A DNA stretch of 61,799 nucleotides from Pseudomonas parakoreensis (lineage in GTDB: Bacteria; Pseudomonadota; Gammaproteobacteria; Pseudomonadales; Pseudomonadaceae), in contig NZ_BQHY01000026.1 of the NCBI RefSeq assembly GCF_021602155.1, positions 1 to 61,799 of the forward strand, in the 5' to 3' direction. The position numbers and the translations under genes are program-made. Under the pieces are notes generated by a model, which saw only the letters and a list, made by a program, of their open reading frames with translations, did no database searches and had not been told where the DNA came from. Below are positions 19,004 to 28,097 of this stretch, in pieces (position 1 is the stretch's first letter; the number at the start of each line of letters is the position of its first letter).

Positions 19004-20485
19004 TCAGGCGTCCGGAGTCTGCTCAGCCAGGGCCACGGCGCGGAACATCGCGCGGCGCTTGTTCAGGGTTTCTTCCCATTCCAGCGCCGGCACGGAGTCG
19101 GCCACGATGCCGCCACCGGCCTGCACGTGCAGTTCGCCGTTCTTGATCACCGCGGTACGAATCGCAATCGCGGTGTCCATGTTGCCGTTCCAGGCGAAGT
19201 AACCGACCGCACCGCCATACACCCCACGCTTGACCGGCTCCAGTTCGTCGATGATTTCCATCGCACGGATCTTCGGTGCGCCAGACAAGGTGCCCGCCGG
19301 CAGAATCGCCCGCAGCGCGTCCATCGCGGTCAGCCCGGCCTTCAACTGGCCGGTGACGTTGGAGACGATGTGCATCACGTTGGAATAACGCTCGATGACC
19401 ATTTTCTCGGTGAGCTTCACCGATCCGATTTCCGAAACACGACCGGTGTCGTTACGACCGAGGTCGATCAGCATCAAGTGTTCGGCGATCTCTTTGTCGT
19501 CCGACAGCAGATCCTCTTCCAGCGCCAGATCCGCCTCTTCGGTAGCTCCGCGTGGACGAGTGCCGGCGATCGGGCGCACGGTGATCAGGTTGTCTTCGAC
19601 CCGCACCAGCACTTCCGGCGAACTGCCGACGACGTGGAAGTCGCCGAAGTTGAAGAAGTACATGTACGGCGTCGGGTTGAAGCAACGCAGGGCGCGGTAC
19701 AGATCGATCGGCGCGGCCTTGAAGTCGATCGACATGCGCTGCGACGGCACCACTTGCATGCAGTCGCCTGCGAGGATGTATTCCTTGATGGTGTCGACGG
19801 CTTTTTCGTAGTCGCTCTGGGTGAAACTGGAGCGGAACAGCGGATCAGCCGCTTGTTGCTTGCTGAAATCCAGGCCACGGCGCGGGGTGATCGGCTGGCG
19901 CAGTTTCTCCAGCAGTGCCTGCAATTGCGCCTGACCCTGCTCGTAAGCATCGGCGTGCGCCGGGTCGGCGAGGACAATCGCGTGCATCTTGCCGGCGAGG
20001 TTGTCGAACACCACTACCGCATCGGACACCATCAGCAGAATGTCCGGCACGCCCAGCGGATCCGGGTTCGGGCATTTGCCCAGACGCTTCTCGACATAGC
20101 GCACGCAGTCATAACCGAAGTAACCGACCAGGCCACCGTTGAAACGCGGCAGACCGGCAATGGTCGGCACGTTGTAGCGGGCCTTGAAGGTTTCGACGAA
20201 GGCCAGCGGGTCTTCGACGTCATGGCTTTCGGTCTCGACACCATCGACGGTGATGCTTACGTGATGGTCGTGCACCCGCAGTACGGTGCGGCACGGCAGG
20301 CCGATGATCGAGTAACGGCCCCATTTCTCGCCGCCCTGCACCGATTCGAGCAGGTAGGAGTTGGGCTGGTCGGCCAGTTTCAGGTAGATCGACAGCGGCG
20401 TATCGAAGTCGGCCAGGGTTTCGCAGGCCAACGGAATGCGGTTGTAGCCGTCAGCGGCCAGGCGCAGGAATTCTTCGCGGATCAT
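19004..20485 (-). CDS. trpE: Anthranilate synthase component I
   Basis: Makes anthranilate from chorismate with ammonia from TrpG. The protein is 493 residues. The N-terminal regulatory domain contains [18 protein letters not shown], a LLES-type tryptophan-feedback region. The C-terminal chorismate domain has [24 protein letters not shown] and [13 protein letters not shown]. The start is 71 bases after the gph stop. trpE is separated from trpGDC by estA, as in other non-aeruginosa pseudomonads. Regulation by a leader at the end of gph is inferred. Confidence 0.98.
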   Translation of the reverse strand: MIREEFLRLAADGYNRIPLACETLADFDTPLSIYLKLADQPNSYLLESVQGGEKWGRYSIIGLPCRTVLRVHDHHVSITVDGVETESHDVEDPLAFVETFKARYNVPTIAGLPRFNGGLVGYFGYDCVRYVEKRLGKCPNPDPLGVPDILLMVSDAVVVFDNLAGKMHAIVLADPAHADAYEQGQAQLQALLEKLRQPITPRRGLDFSKQQAADPLFRSSFTQSDYEKAVDTIKEYILAGDCMQVVPSQRMSIDFKAAPIDLYRALRCFNPTPYMYFFNFGDFHVVGSSPEVLVRVEDNLITVRPIAGTRPRGATEEADLALEEDLLSDDKEIAEHLMLIDLGRNDTGRVSEIGSVKLTEKMVIERYSNVMHIVSNVTGQLKAGLTAMDALRAILPAGTLSGAPKIRAMEIIDELEPVKRGVYGGAVGYFAWNGNMDTAIAIRTAVIKNGELHVQAGGGIVADSVPALEWEETLNKRRAMFRAVALAEQTPDA

Positions 20486-20532
20486 GGGGTGCCTCGTGGT
20501 GTGAGGGGCAAATCAGTCAGGTGTGCAAACGC

Positions 20533-20547
20533 GCCGGCAAGCCGGCC
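20533..20547 (-). promoter_or_regulatory. GC-rich hairpin between gph/leader and trpE
   Basis: On the minus strand, GCCGG-CTTG-CCGGC forms a tight stem-loop 10 bases after the TGA shared by gph and the trpE leader. It is followed by GCGTTTGC. The position matches the palindrome after the trpG leader. It is a candidate attenuator arm; the T tract is short. Confidence 0.45.
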
Positions 20548-20556
20548 AGGAACCCG

Positions 20557-20601
20557 TCAGGCGCGCCAACGCCAGCGGGCCAGGGCCTTGATGACTTTCA
20601 T
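20557..20601 (-). promoter_or_regulatory. trpE leader-peptide sequence embedded in the gph 3' end
   Basis: The last 14 codons of gph begin with an ATG and read [14 protein letters not shown] before TGA, with two Trp codons in the same place as in the free-standing trpG leader. A GTG eight codons earlier with GGAAA upstream is another possible internal start. Either internal initiation or translation of gph itself could present the Trp codons to the ribosome just before trpE. The nucleotide match to the trpG leader shows this is a regulatory module rather than chance. Confidence 0.65.
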
Positions 20602-21375
20602 CCAGAGTTTGCGGGTGACCACCACGATGGCGTTTCCAGAATGGGATTGAGATGCGTCGGGCAACGTTATCTCAGCGGCTGTACCGAGGCAACCGGGAAT
20701 TAGCTTGCGCAGATCGTCGATCACCAGTGCCGGGGATTCTTCGGCAATCGGCCGGCCATGGTTGTAGCCGTAGCTCAGCGCCACGCACTTGACCCCCGCC
20801 GCCTTCGCCGCCAGCACGTCGCTGCGCGAGTCGCCGACGAACAGCGATTGCGAGGCCGGGATGTTGGCCATCTTCATCACGAAGAACAGCGCGGCCGGAT
20901 CAGGCTTCTTCTGCGGCAGGGTATCGCCGCCGATGATCCACTTGAAGTAGCGGCCGATCTTCATCTGATCCAGCAGCGGCGCGACAAAGCGCTCCGGCTT
21001 GTTGGTGATCAGCGCCATGGCCACACCCTGCTTGTGCAGCCACTTGAGGGTGTCGCGCACACCCGGATAGACCACGGTCAGCTCGTGGCTCGCGCCATAG
21101 GCCTCCATGAACACTTCCAGCGCGTGCTCGGCCTCGACGTCATCCACCGCCGAATGATCGATGCCGCCGGCCAGCGCCCGGCGCACCAGCACCGGTGCGC
21201 CGTTACCGACCCACTCGCGTACCGCCTCGATGCCGGCAGGCTTGCGGCCGAGGGAGAGCAGCATGGTGTCCACCGCCGCCGCCAGGTCGGGAACCGAGTC
21301 GATCAGCGTGCCATCCAGATCGAACATCACCAACCGTGGCAGTTGCCCCGGGAACAGCTGCTCAAAACCGCTCAT
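20557..21375 (-). CDS. gph: Phosphoglycolate phosphatase
   Basis: HAD-superfamily hydrolase of 272 residues that removes phosphate from 2-phosphoglycolate formed during DNA repair. Motif I is [10 protein letters not shown] near residue 18, motif II is the Thr in ALITNKPE, and motif IV is [16 protein letters not shown]. The cap domain lies between motifs I and II. The last 25 residues are basic and Trp-rich, extend past the HAD fold and coincide with a trp leader sequence. The start overlaps the rpe stop by 4 bases, so rpe-gph-trpE form one operon. Confidence 0.95.
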   Translation of the reverse strand: MSGFEQLFPGQLPRLVMFDLDGTLIDSVPDLAAAVDTMLLSLGRKPAGIEAVREWVGNGAPVLVRRALAGGIDHSAVDDVEAEHALEVFMEAYGASHELTVVYPGVRDTLKWLHKQGVAMALITNKPERFVAPLLDQMKIGRYFKWIIGGDTLPQKKPDPAALFFVMKMANIPASQSLFVGDSRSDVLAAKAAGVKCVALSYGYNHGRPIAEESPALVIDDLRKLIPGCLGTAAEITLPDASQSHSGNAIVVVTRKLWMKVIKALARWRWRA

Positions 21376-22046
21376 GGGCGGGCCAGCGCCAGTTCGGAAC
21401 GCATCTTGTCGATGACTTCCTGATAGTTCGGCGCATTGAAGATCGCCGAGCCGGCCACAAAGGTGTCAGCGCCAGCGGCCGCGATTTCGCGAATGTTGTT
21501 GACGTTGACGCCGCCATCGATTTCCAGACGGATATCACGCCCCGAGGCATCGATGATCGCCCGCGCTTCGCGCAGTTTGTCGAGGGTGCCGGGGATGAAC
21601 TTCTGCCCGCCAAAGCCCGGGTTGACGCTCATCAGCAGCACCATGTCGACCTTGTCGATCACGTACTTGAGCACATCCAGCGGGGTCGCCGGGTTGAACA
21701 CCAGGCCGGATTTGCAGCCGCCTTCACGGATCAGTTGCAGCGAACGATCGACGTGCAGCGTGGCTTCCGGGTGGAAGGTGATGTAGGTGGCGCCGGCCTC
21801 GATGAAGTCGCCGACGATGCGATCCACCGGGCTGACCATCAGGTGCGCGTCGATCGGCGCGGTGATGCCGTACTTGCGCAATGCGGCGCAGACCATCGGG
21901 CCGATGGTCAGATTCGGCACGTAGTGGTTGTCCATGACATCGAAGTGAACGAAGTCGGCACCGGCGGCCAGAACGTTGTCCACTTCTTCGCCGAGGCGGG
22001 CGAAGTCGGCGGAGAGAATCGACGGAGCAATTACGAAGGGCTGCAT
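21372..22046 (-). CDS. rpe: Ribulose-phosphate 3-epimerase
   Basis: Interconverts ribulose-5-phosphate and xylulose-5-phosphate in the pentose phosphate pathway. The protein is 224 residues, a complete TIM barrel. [40 protein letters not shown] and EIDGGVN are the active-site and metal motifs. A much longer in-frame extension was rejected because the ATG at 22046 has a clear AAGGTG site and starts with the first strand. It is coupled to gph by a 4-base overlap. Confidence 0.97.
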   Translation of the reverse strand: MQPFVIAPSILSADFARLGEEVDNVLAAGADFVHFDVMDNHYVPNLTIGPMVCAALRKYGITAPIDAHLMVSPVDRIVGDFIEAGATYITFHPEATLHVDRSLQLIREGGCKSGLVFNPATPLDVLKYVIDKVDMVLLMSVNPGFGGQKFIPGTLDKLREARAIIDASGRDIRLEIDGGVNVNNIREIAAAGADTFVAGSAIFNAPNYQEVIDKMRSELALARP

Positions 22047-22126
22047 GACGCACCTTTTCTGAGCTAAATCACGATGGCGCGCATTGTATACCTCAAGTTT
22101 CCGTGCGCGCACCGTGACCGCGATGA

Positions 22127-23275
22127 TCAGTACGCCGCTCGGTAGATCTTCTCGATATCCGCAGCGCTGAGCTTGCGCGGGTTGTTGCGCATCAGACGCT
22201 CGATTCCCGCGGCCTCCACGGCCATGGCCGGGATCGCCTCTTGCGGGACGCCAAAACTGCGCAACCCGGCAGGAATTTCCACCGCCGCGCACAACTCGGT
22301 CATCGCCTGCACGGCTTTGTCCGCCGCCTCGGTGGCGCTCAAATGAGCGGTCTTCACTCCCATGGCTTCGGCGATATCCTGCATGCGCTCGACGCAGGCC
22401 ATCTTGTTCCAGGTCATGACATACGGCAGCAGCAAGGCGTTACTGACGCCGTGGGCGATGTTGAAACGCCCGCCCAGCGGATAGGCCAACGCATGCACCG
22501 CGCCGACCCCGGCATTGCCGAACGCCATGCCGGCCATCAGGCTGGCGGTGGCCATGTCTTCACGGGCCTGGAGATTGGCGCCATTGGCGTAGGCCTTGGG
22601 CAGGGCTTTGGCGATCAACTTGATTGCGCCGATGGCCAGTGAGTCGGTAATGGGCGAGGCATTGACCGACAGATAGGATTCGATGGCGTGCACCAGCGCA
22701 TCGACGCCACTGGCGGCGGTGACGCTGCGCGGGCAGGTCAGGGTCATCTGCGGACTGACCAGCGCCACATCCGGTAACAGGTAGTCGCTGACGATGCCTT
22801 TCTTCAGTTGCGCGACCTTGTCCGAGAGAATGGCGACGTTGGTCACTTCCGAACCGGTGCCAGCGGTGGTCGGGATGGCGATCAGCGGCGGGCCTTTGCG
22901 CGGCACCTGATCGACGCCGAACAGGTCTTCCAGCGCGCCGTGGTACCCGGCATACGCGGCGACACTCTTGGCAATATCGATGGCACTGCCGCCACCGAGG
23001 CCGATCAAACCGTCATGCCCGCCCTCGCGGTACACGCGCATGCAATCTTCGACAATGGCGATTTCCGGGTCCGGCAGCACCCGATCAAAAATCTCGTACT
23101 CGCGCCCGCCCAATTGGCACAGCGCCAGCTCCACAGTGCCGGACTTGACCAGCGCGGCGTCGGTGACAATCAGCGGGTTGTCGATATCGAGGCGGGTGAG
23201 TTCCGCTGCCAGTTGCTCAATGGCCCCGGCGCCGGTGATCAGTTTGTGAGCAATTTTGAACTGGGACAGACTCAT
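22127..23275 (-). CDS. Iron-containing (group III) alcohol dehydrogenase
   Basis: A 382-residue NAD(P)-dependent dehydrogenase. [15 protein letters not shown] is the nucleotide-binding loop, and the metal ligands are the Asp in [12 protein letters not shown] and the histidines of [22 protein letters not shown]. The substrate is unknown. It lies between the agt transporter genes and rpe on the same strand, a place where P. aeruginosa, as I recall, has no such gene. A role in reducing the semialdehydes of GABA or 5-aminovalerate breakdown (to hydroxy acids) is possible but is inferred from neighbourhood only. Confidence 0.88.
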   Translation of the reverse strand: MSLSQFKIAHKLITGAGAIEQLAAELTRLDIDNPLIVTDAALVKSGTVELALCQLGGREYEIFDRVLPDPEIAIVEDCMRVYREGGHDGLIGLGGGSAIDIAKSVAAYAGYHGALEDLFGVDQVPRKGPPLIAIPTTAGTGSEVTNVAILSDKVAQLKKGIVSDYLLPDVALVSPQMTLTCPRSVTAASGVDALVHAIESYLSVNASPITDSLAIGAIKLIAKALPKAYANGANLQAREDMATASLMAGMAFGNAGVGAVHALAYPLGGRFNIAHGVSNALLLPYVMTWNKMACVERMQDIAEAMGVKTAHLSATEAADKAVQAMTELCAAVEIPAGLRSFGVPQEAIPAMAVEAAGIERLMRNNPRKLSAADIEKIYRAAY

Positions 23276-23411
23276 CGTGCGCAGCCTCTTATAGATGTGG
23301 GAGCTGAGCACAAGCGTAGCTGGGGAAACCGGGTTGTCTGCCATTCACCCCATGAATGACAACCACACATAGATTTGCTGTACGCACGAACATTCCTATA
23401 TAGGAGCTGCG

Positions 23412-24236
23412 TCAGACCTGAGCGGTACGTAGTTTTTCGCTGCGCCCACGCAGCCATTCAAGGGTCAGCAACAGGATGACGGAGAACGCGATCAGCAAGG
23501 TTGCCGCAGCAGCAATCGTCGGGCTGAGGTTCTCGCGAATCCCGCTGAACATCTGCCGGGGCAGCGTCGCTTGCTCGGGGCCGGCGAGGAACAGCGTCAC
23601 CACCACTTCATCGAACGACGTGGCGAAGGCGAACAGCGCCCCGGAAATCACCCCCGGTGCGATCAGCGGCAGAGTCACCCGGCGGAACGTGGTCAATGGC
23701 GAAGCCCCTAGGCTGGCCGCCGCCCGTACCAGGTTGTGGTTGAACCCTTGCAGCGTTGCCGACACGGTGATGATCACGAACGGCACGCCGAGCACCGCGT
23801 GCACCACGATCAGCGAGAAGAAGCTGTTACCCAGCCCCAGCGGCGCGAAGAACAGGTAACTCGCCACACCAATGATCACCACCGGCACCACCATCGGCGA
23901 AATCACCAGCGCCATCACCAGCGCCTTGCCGGGGAAATCGCCGCGGGTCAGGCCGATCGCGGCCAGGGTGCCGAAAACCATCGCCAGCACGGTCGCGGCG
24001 GGGGCGACGATGATGCTGTTCTTCAGCGAGCGCATCCATTCCGCCGAGGCGAAGAAGTCCTGATACCAGTGCAGCGAGAAGCCTTGCAGCGGATACACCA
24101 GGAAACTGCCCGAGTTGAACGACAGCGGCACGATGACCAGCACCGGCAGGATCAGGAACAGCAGGATCAGGCCGCAGAGGATCCGCAAGCTGTAGAACCA
24201 CACCCGTTCAATGGGCGACATGTAAGGACTCAGCAT
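23412..24236 (-). CDS. agtD: ABC transporter permease (polyamine/GABA type), AgtD-like
   Basis: A 274-residue inner-membrane permease of the PotC type with six predicted helices. The cytoplasmic EAA loop (RAAASLGASPLTTFRRVTLPLI) contacts the ATPase. It is the last of four genes in the order ATPase, binding protein, permease, permease, matching agtABCD of P. aeruginosa, which imports 4-aminobutyrate and 5-aminovalerate. AGGGGAA precedes the start, and agtC ends 12 bases upstream. Confidence 0.85.
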   Translation of the reverse strand: MLSPYMSPIERVWFYSLRILCGLILLFLILPVLVIVPLSFNSGSFLVYPLQGFSLHWYQDFFASAEWMRSLKNSIIVAPAATVLAMVFGTLAAIGLTRGDFPGKALVMALVISPMVVPVVIIGVASYLFFAPLGLGNSFFSLIVVHAVLGVPFVIITVSATLQGFNHNLVRAAASLGASPLTTFRRVTLPLIAPGVISGALFAFATSFDEVVVTLFLAGPEQATLPRQMFSGIRENLSPTIAAAATLLIAFSVILLLTLEWLRGRSEKLRTAQV

Positions 24237-24248
24237 TTCAAATTCCCC

Positions 24249-25496
24249 TTAGCTCAGGCGCAGGCGGCTGGCGCCTACCAGCCAGCCGTAGATCAGATAA
24301 AGCACCACGGTCGCCAGCAGCAACAAGCCGCCGAGTGCAGTGGCCATGCCCCAGTTGATGCTGGTGTTGGTGTAGAACGCGACGAAGTAGCTGACCATCT
24401 GATCGTTCGGACTGCCGAGCAGCGCCGGGGTGATGTAGTAGCCGATGGCGAGGATGAACACCAACAGGCAACCGGCGCCGACACCGGCGTAGGTCTGCGG
24501 GAAATACACCCGCCAGAAACTGGCGAACGGATGGCAGCCCAACGATATGGCGGCGCGCATGTAGGTCGGCGAGATGCCTTTCATCACGCTGTAGATCGGC
24601 AGGATCATGAACGGCAGCAGAATGTGCACCATCGAGATGTAGACCCCGGTGCGGTTGAACACCAGCTCCAGCGGTTTATCGATGATGCCCATGGCCATCA
24701 GCGCGCTGTTGATCAGCCCGCCCGACTGCAGCAACACGATCCACGCCGCAACCCGCACCAGAATCGAGGTCCAGAACGGCAGCAACACCAGAATCATCAG
24801 CAGGTTGCTCTGCCGCGATGGCAGGTTGGCCAGCAGGTAAGCCAATGGATAAGCGAGGAACAGGCAGATCACGGTGATGACCAGGCCCATCCAGAAAGTC
24901 CGGGCGAAGATGTCGAGGTAGATCGCCTGATCCGGGGTGGCCGGGGCCAGTTCGCCGAGATCGTCGATACGGTGATCAACCGCCGCCAGCAGGTAATACG
25001 GGGTGATGCTGCTGGTGTTGCGTTTGACCGCTTGCCAATAGGCCGGATCGCCCCAGCGCTCGTCGAGCGCTTCGAGGGCTTCTTTATAGGAGGCCGGTTC
25101 GCTGGCGAAAGGCAGCGCCCGGGCGGTTTTGGTCAACAGGCTGCGATAGCCGGCCAACTCCATGTTCAAGCGCTTGGACAAATCGCCCAGCGTCTGGTTT
25201 TTGCGCGCTTCAGCGAGGTCTTCGCCAGCCGCTTTGTACACCGGTTCAGCAGGCAGGCCACGGCCATCCCAACTGGCGATGGCCGCCACGGTGCGCGGCA
25301 TGCCGCCAACCACTTCCGGGTTGCCGACGCTTTTATAGAGCAGCGCCACGATCGGCACCAGAAACACCAGCAACAGAAACAGCACCAGCGGCGCAATCAA
25401 CGCCTGGGCCTTCCAGCGGTTGACCCGCTCGGCGTGCTTGAGCTTCTGCTTCAAGGTGGGGCTGGCGCCCTCGTTCAGGGGAACGGCGATGGCCAT
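24249..25496 (-). CDS. agtC: ABC transporter permease with long periplasmic insert, AgtC-like
   Basis: A 415-residue PotB-type permease. After the first helix (LVLFLLLVFLVPIVALLY) there is an unusually long soluble segment of about 150 residues before the remaining five helices and the EAA loop (MRAAISLGCHPFASFWRVYF). This insert is characteristic of the subgroup. The ATG at 25496, with GGAG at good distance, is preferred over an extension 15 codons upstream. It is separated from the binding-protein gene by 258 bases carrying an inverted REP pair, which is long for an operon gap. Confidence 0.85.
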   Translation of the reverse strand: MAIAVPLNEGASPTLKQKLKHAERVNRWKAQALIAPLVLFLLLVFLVPIVALLYKSVGNPEVVGGMPRTVAAIASWDGRGLPAEPVYKAAGEDLAEARKNQTLGDLSKRLNMELAGYRSLLTKTARALPFASEPASYKEALEALDERWGDPAYWQAVKRNTSSITPYYLLAAVDHRIDDLGELAPATPDQAIYLDIFARTFWMGLVITVICLFLAYPLAYLLANLPSRQSNLLMILVLLPFWTSILVRVAAWIVLLQSGGLINSALMAMGIIDKPLELVFNRTGVYISMVHILLPFMILPIYSVMKGISPTYMRAAISLGCHPFASFWRVYFPQTYAGVGAGCLLVFILAIGYYITPALLGSPNDQMVSYFVAFYTNTSINWGMATALGGLLLLATVVLYLIYGWLVGASRLRLS

Positions 25497-25581
25497 GACG
25501 TACTCCGCAAATCTTTGATCATTACAGAGGTGGCGAACCACCTCTGTTGTGTTGAAACACCAAAACTCTCAGATGAGTTTT

Positions 25582-25716
25582 TGTGGCGAGGGGATTCATC
25601 CCCGATCGGCTGCGCAGCAGTCGTAAAACCTGAGAATCCGGTTTATCTGACACACCGAGCGGGTATGGCTTCGGGGGCTGCTTCGCAACCCATCGGGGAT
25701 GAATCCCCTCACCACA
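25582..25716. repeat. REP inverted pair inside the agt operon (core GGGGATTCATCCCC)
   Basis: The 25-base arms at 25582-25606 and 25692-25716 are reverse complements with one mismatch, 85 bases apart. Each arm is itself palindromic. It is a different family from the other REP pairs in the window. It sits between the periplasmic binding-protein gene and the first permease gene, where a stable hairpin could protect the upstream message. Confidence 0.88.
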
Positions 25717-25754
25717 CAAGCTCCTTCGCCACAAAGTCTTCCTTCAGATTGTGG

Positions 25755-26798
25755 TTACTTCGCAGCCCAGGAGTTGAAGCGCTGCTCCAGTTGCTCGCCG
25801 TTGTCAGCCCAGAAGCTGACGTCGATCTGCACCTGGTTGGCGATGTTTTCCGGAGTGGTCGGCATGTCTTTCAGGATCGCCTTGTCCAGCAACGGCACGG
25901 CCTGGGAGTTGGCCGGTCCATAGGCGATGTTTTCCGAGTAGGTCTTCTGCTGTTGCGGCTGCACCGAGAACGCGATGAATTTCTTCGCCGCTTCGGCGCG
26001 CTTGGCGTCCAGACCTTTCGGGATCGCCCAGGCGTCGAAGTCGTAGATGCCGCCATTCCACACCACTTTCAGGTTGGATTCTTTCTGCACGGCGGCGATG
26101 CGACCGTTGTAGGCCGAGCTCATCACCACGTCACCGGAAGCGAGGTACTGCGGTGGCTGGGCGCCGGCTTCCCACCACTGAATGTTCGGTTTGAGCTCAT
26201 CCAGTTTCTTGAACGCACGATCCTGACCACCCTTGCTCGCCAGTTCTTTGTAGACGTCTTTCGGCGCCACACCGTCGGCCATCAGCGCGAATTCCAGGGT
26301 GTACTTGGCGCCTTTACGCAGGCCACGCTTGCCCGGGAATTTCTTGGTGTCCCAGAAATCGGCCCAGCTGGTTGGCGCGGTTTTCAGCTTGTCAGCGTTG
26401 TACGCGAGTACGGTCGACCAGACGAAGAAGCCCACGCCGCAAGGCTGAATCGCACCTTTGACGTAATCTTCGGTTTTGCCGAACAGCGCCGGGTCGAGTT
26501 GTTCGAACATGTCTTCATCGCAACCACGGGACAGCTCCGGCGATTCAACTTCCACCAGATCCCACGACACACTCTTGGTGTCGACCATGGCTTTGACCTT
26601 GGCCATTTCGCCGTTGTACTCGCCGGCCACGATCTTGCCGTTGCCCGCGGCTTCCCACGGTGCGTAGAAGGCTTTGACTTGCGCCGCCTTGTTCGCCCCG
26701 CCAAACGACACCACAGTCAAATCGGGACCGGCGGCCATCGCGCTGGCCGCACCCATCAGGCCCAGGGTCAGGGCGGTGAACTTCAGGGATCTCAACAT
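25755..26798 (-). CDS. agtB: Periplasmic binding protein of the ABC transporter, AgtB-like
   Basis: A 347-residue PotD-family solute-binding protein. The signal peptide is about 22 residues and ends ASAMA-AG. WSTVLAYNADKLKTAPTSWADFWDTKKFPGKR is cut short here to its key words: the Trp/Tyr-rich hinge and the AD-W motif typical of polyamine/GABA binders are present. It lies 48 bases after agtA. Ligand assignment (4-aminobutyrate, 5-aminovalerate) rests on the operon match to P. aeruginosa. Confidence 0.85.
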   Translation of the reverse strand: MLRSLKFTALTLGLMGAASAMAAGPDLTVVSFGGANKAAQVKAFYAPWEAAGNGKIVAGEYNGEMAKVKAMVDTKSVSWDLVEVESPELSRGCDEDMFEQLDPALFGKTEDYVKGAIQPCGVGFFVWSTVLAYNADKLKTAPTSWADFWDTKKFPGKRGLRKGAKYTLEFALMADGVAPKDVYKELASKGGQDRAFKKLDELKPNIQWWEAGAQPPQYLASGDVVMSSAYNGRIAAVQKESNLKVVWNGGIYDFDAWAIPKGLDAKRAEAAKKFIAFSVQPQQQKTYSENIAYGPANSQAVPLLDKAILKDMPTTPENIANQVQIDVSFWADNGEQLEQRFNSWAAK

Positions 26799-26846
26799 TT
26801 ATTGTTCTCTCCACGTGCAGGGTTGGTGTTGGTATTGCCGGGGCGA

Positions 26847-27971
26847 TCAATGCGCCTCTAGAAGTGGGTCGAGTGCACGAACGTGCTCGACCTGCCAGCC
26901 AAGCGGTACCACGTCTCCGACCGCGAGCCCGGGATCGAGCTCGGCAATCGGCTGTTTCACGAAGAAGTCGGTCTTGCCGCAGACTTCCAGGCGCACCCGG
27001 ACGTGGTCGCCCAGATAGATGAATTCCGCCACCCTCCCTGAGAAGCGGTTGACGCATTGGTCGCTCGAGCCATTGAGGCTGACGCGCTCCGGGCGGATCG
27101 ACAGGGTCACCGGTTCGCCGGTCTGGCCGACGTTGACCGCCAGCGCCTCGACCTTCTCACCCCGGCCCAGCTCGACCACGCAACGCTCGCCGCTCTGACT
27201 GAGCAGGCGGCCGTTGAGGCGGTTGTTCTCGCCGATGAAGTTGGCGACGAAGGTGTTTTTCGGTTCTTCGTAGAGAGTGCGCGGCGGCGCGATCTGCTGG
27301 ATTTCGCCCTGATGGAACACGGCGACGCGGTCGGACATGGTCAGCGCTTCACCCTGATCGTGGGTCACGTAGACCACCGTCACGCCGAGACGCTGGTGCA
27401 GGTGCTTGATCTCCATCTGCATGTGTTCGCGCAGTTGCTTGTCGAGCGCGCCCAGCGGTTCGTCCATCAGCACCAGTTGTGGTTCGAACACCAGCGCCCG
27501 GGCCAGCGCCACCCGCTGCTGCTGACCGCCGGAGAGTTGCGCCGGATAACGTGAGGCGAACGCGTCGAGCTGGACCATGCTCAGGACTTTCTTGACCTTG
27601 TCGCTGACGTCGCTCTTGTTCAGGCCACGTACGGTCAGCGGGAAGGCCAGATTCTCGGCCACGGTCATGTGCGGGAACAGCGCGTAGTTCTGGAACACCA
27701 TGCCGATGTCGCGCTTGTGCGGCGGCACGTTGTTGATTGCACGGCCGGCGAGGAGGATTTCGCCGGCGGTCGGCGTTTCGAACCCGGCGAGCATCATCAG
27801 GCTGGTGGTCTTGCCCGAGCCGGACGGCCCGAGCAGGGTCAGGAACTCGCCTTTGCGAATGTCCAGGTTGAGGTCTTTGACGATCAGGTTCTCGCCGTCG
27901 TAGCTCTTCTGCACTCCACGAAAGCTGACCAGCACGTCACTGGCCCCTGCGTTTGAATCGACCTGGCTCAT
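26847..27971 (-). CDS. agtA: ABC transporter ATP-binding protein, AgtA-like
   Basis: A 374-residue PotA-type ATPase. Walker A is GPSGSGKTTS, the signature is LSGGQQQRVALARAL, Walker B is LVLMDEPLGALD, and a TOBE domain occupies the last 90 residues. A GTG two codons earlier is possible, but the ATG at 27971 fits the AAAGG upstream. It is the first gene of the transporter operon. Two palindromes lie 43 to 126 bases upstream of its start, and the agtSR regulators are encoded directly upstream on the same strand. Confidence 0.87.
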   Translation of the reverse strand: MSQVDSNAGASDVLVSFRGVQKSYDGENLIVKDLNLDIRKGEFLTLLGPSGSGKTTSLMMLAGFETPTAGEILLAGRAINNVPPHKRDIGMVFQNYALFPHMTVAENLAFPLTVRGLNKSDVSDKVKKVLSMVQLDAFASRYPAQLSGGQQQRVALARALVFEPQLVLMDEPLGALDKQLREHMQMEIKHLHQRLGVTVVYVTHDQGEALTMSDRVAVFHQGEIQQIAPPRTLYEEPKNTFVANFIGENNRLNGRLLSQSGERCVVELGRGEKVEALAVNVGQTGEPVTLSIRPERVSLNGSSDQCVNRFSGRVAEFIYLGDHVRVRLEVCGKTDFFVKQPIAELDPGLAVGDVVPLGWQVEHVRALDPLLEAH

Positions 27972-28013
27972 ACCCACACCTTTGTTATTGGTAACTGCTG
28001 TGGGTTAAGCCTA

Positions 28014-28031
28014 GTGGCTGGCGCCAGCCAC
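28014..28031. promoter_or_regulatory. Perfect 18-bp palindrome upstream of agtA
   Basis: GTGGCTGGCGCCAGCCAC lies 43-60 bases before the agtA start codon. It has no T run, so it is not an intrinsic terminator. It is a candidate operator or a 5'-UTR hairpin that could affect agtA translation. Confidence 0.5.
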
Positions 28032-28081
28032 GCAAATCGGGGCGCAGGAGAGAATCGCCTCAGCGGGATGGAAGGTTGGGG

Positions 28082-28097
28082 GTAGGGATTGCCCTAC
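28082..28097. promoter_or_regulatory. Inverted repeat GTAGGG-N4-CCCTAC upstream of agtA
   Basis: The two 6-base half-sites at 28082-28087 and 28092-28097 are perfectly inverted. Spacing and dyad symmetry fit the sites bound by dimers of NarL/LuxR-type response regulators, so this is a plausible AgtR operator. It lies about 110 bases before the agtA start, in the range for an activator site. Confidence 0.5.

Noticed and set aside
23736-26861. A 1041-codon open frame on the plus strand
   Set aside because: It is antisense to the agtB, agtC and agtD genes, has His/Arg/Gln-rich composition typical of shadow frames in GC-rich DNA, and has no domain.
28014-28031. The palindrome before agtA as an intrinsic terminator of agtSR
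   Set aside because: No T run follows on the minus strand and it lies close to the agtA start; an operator or 5'-UTR role is more likely.
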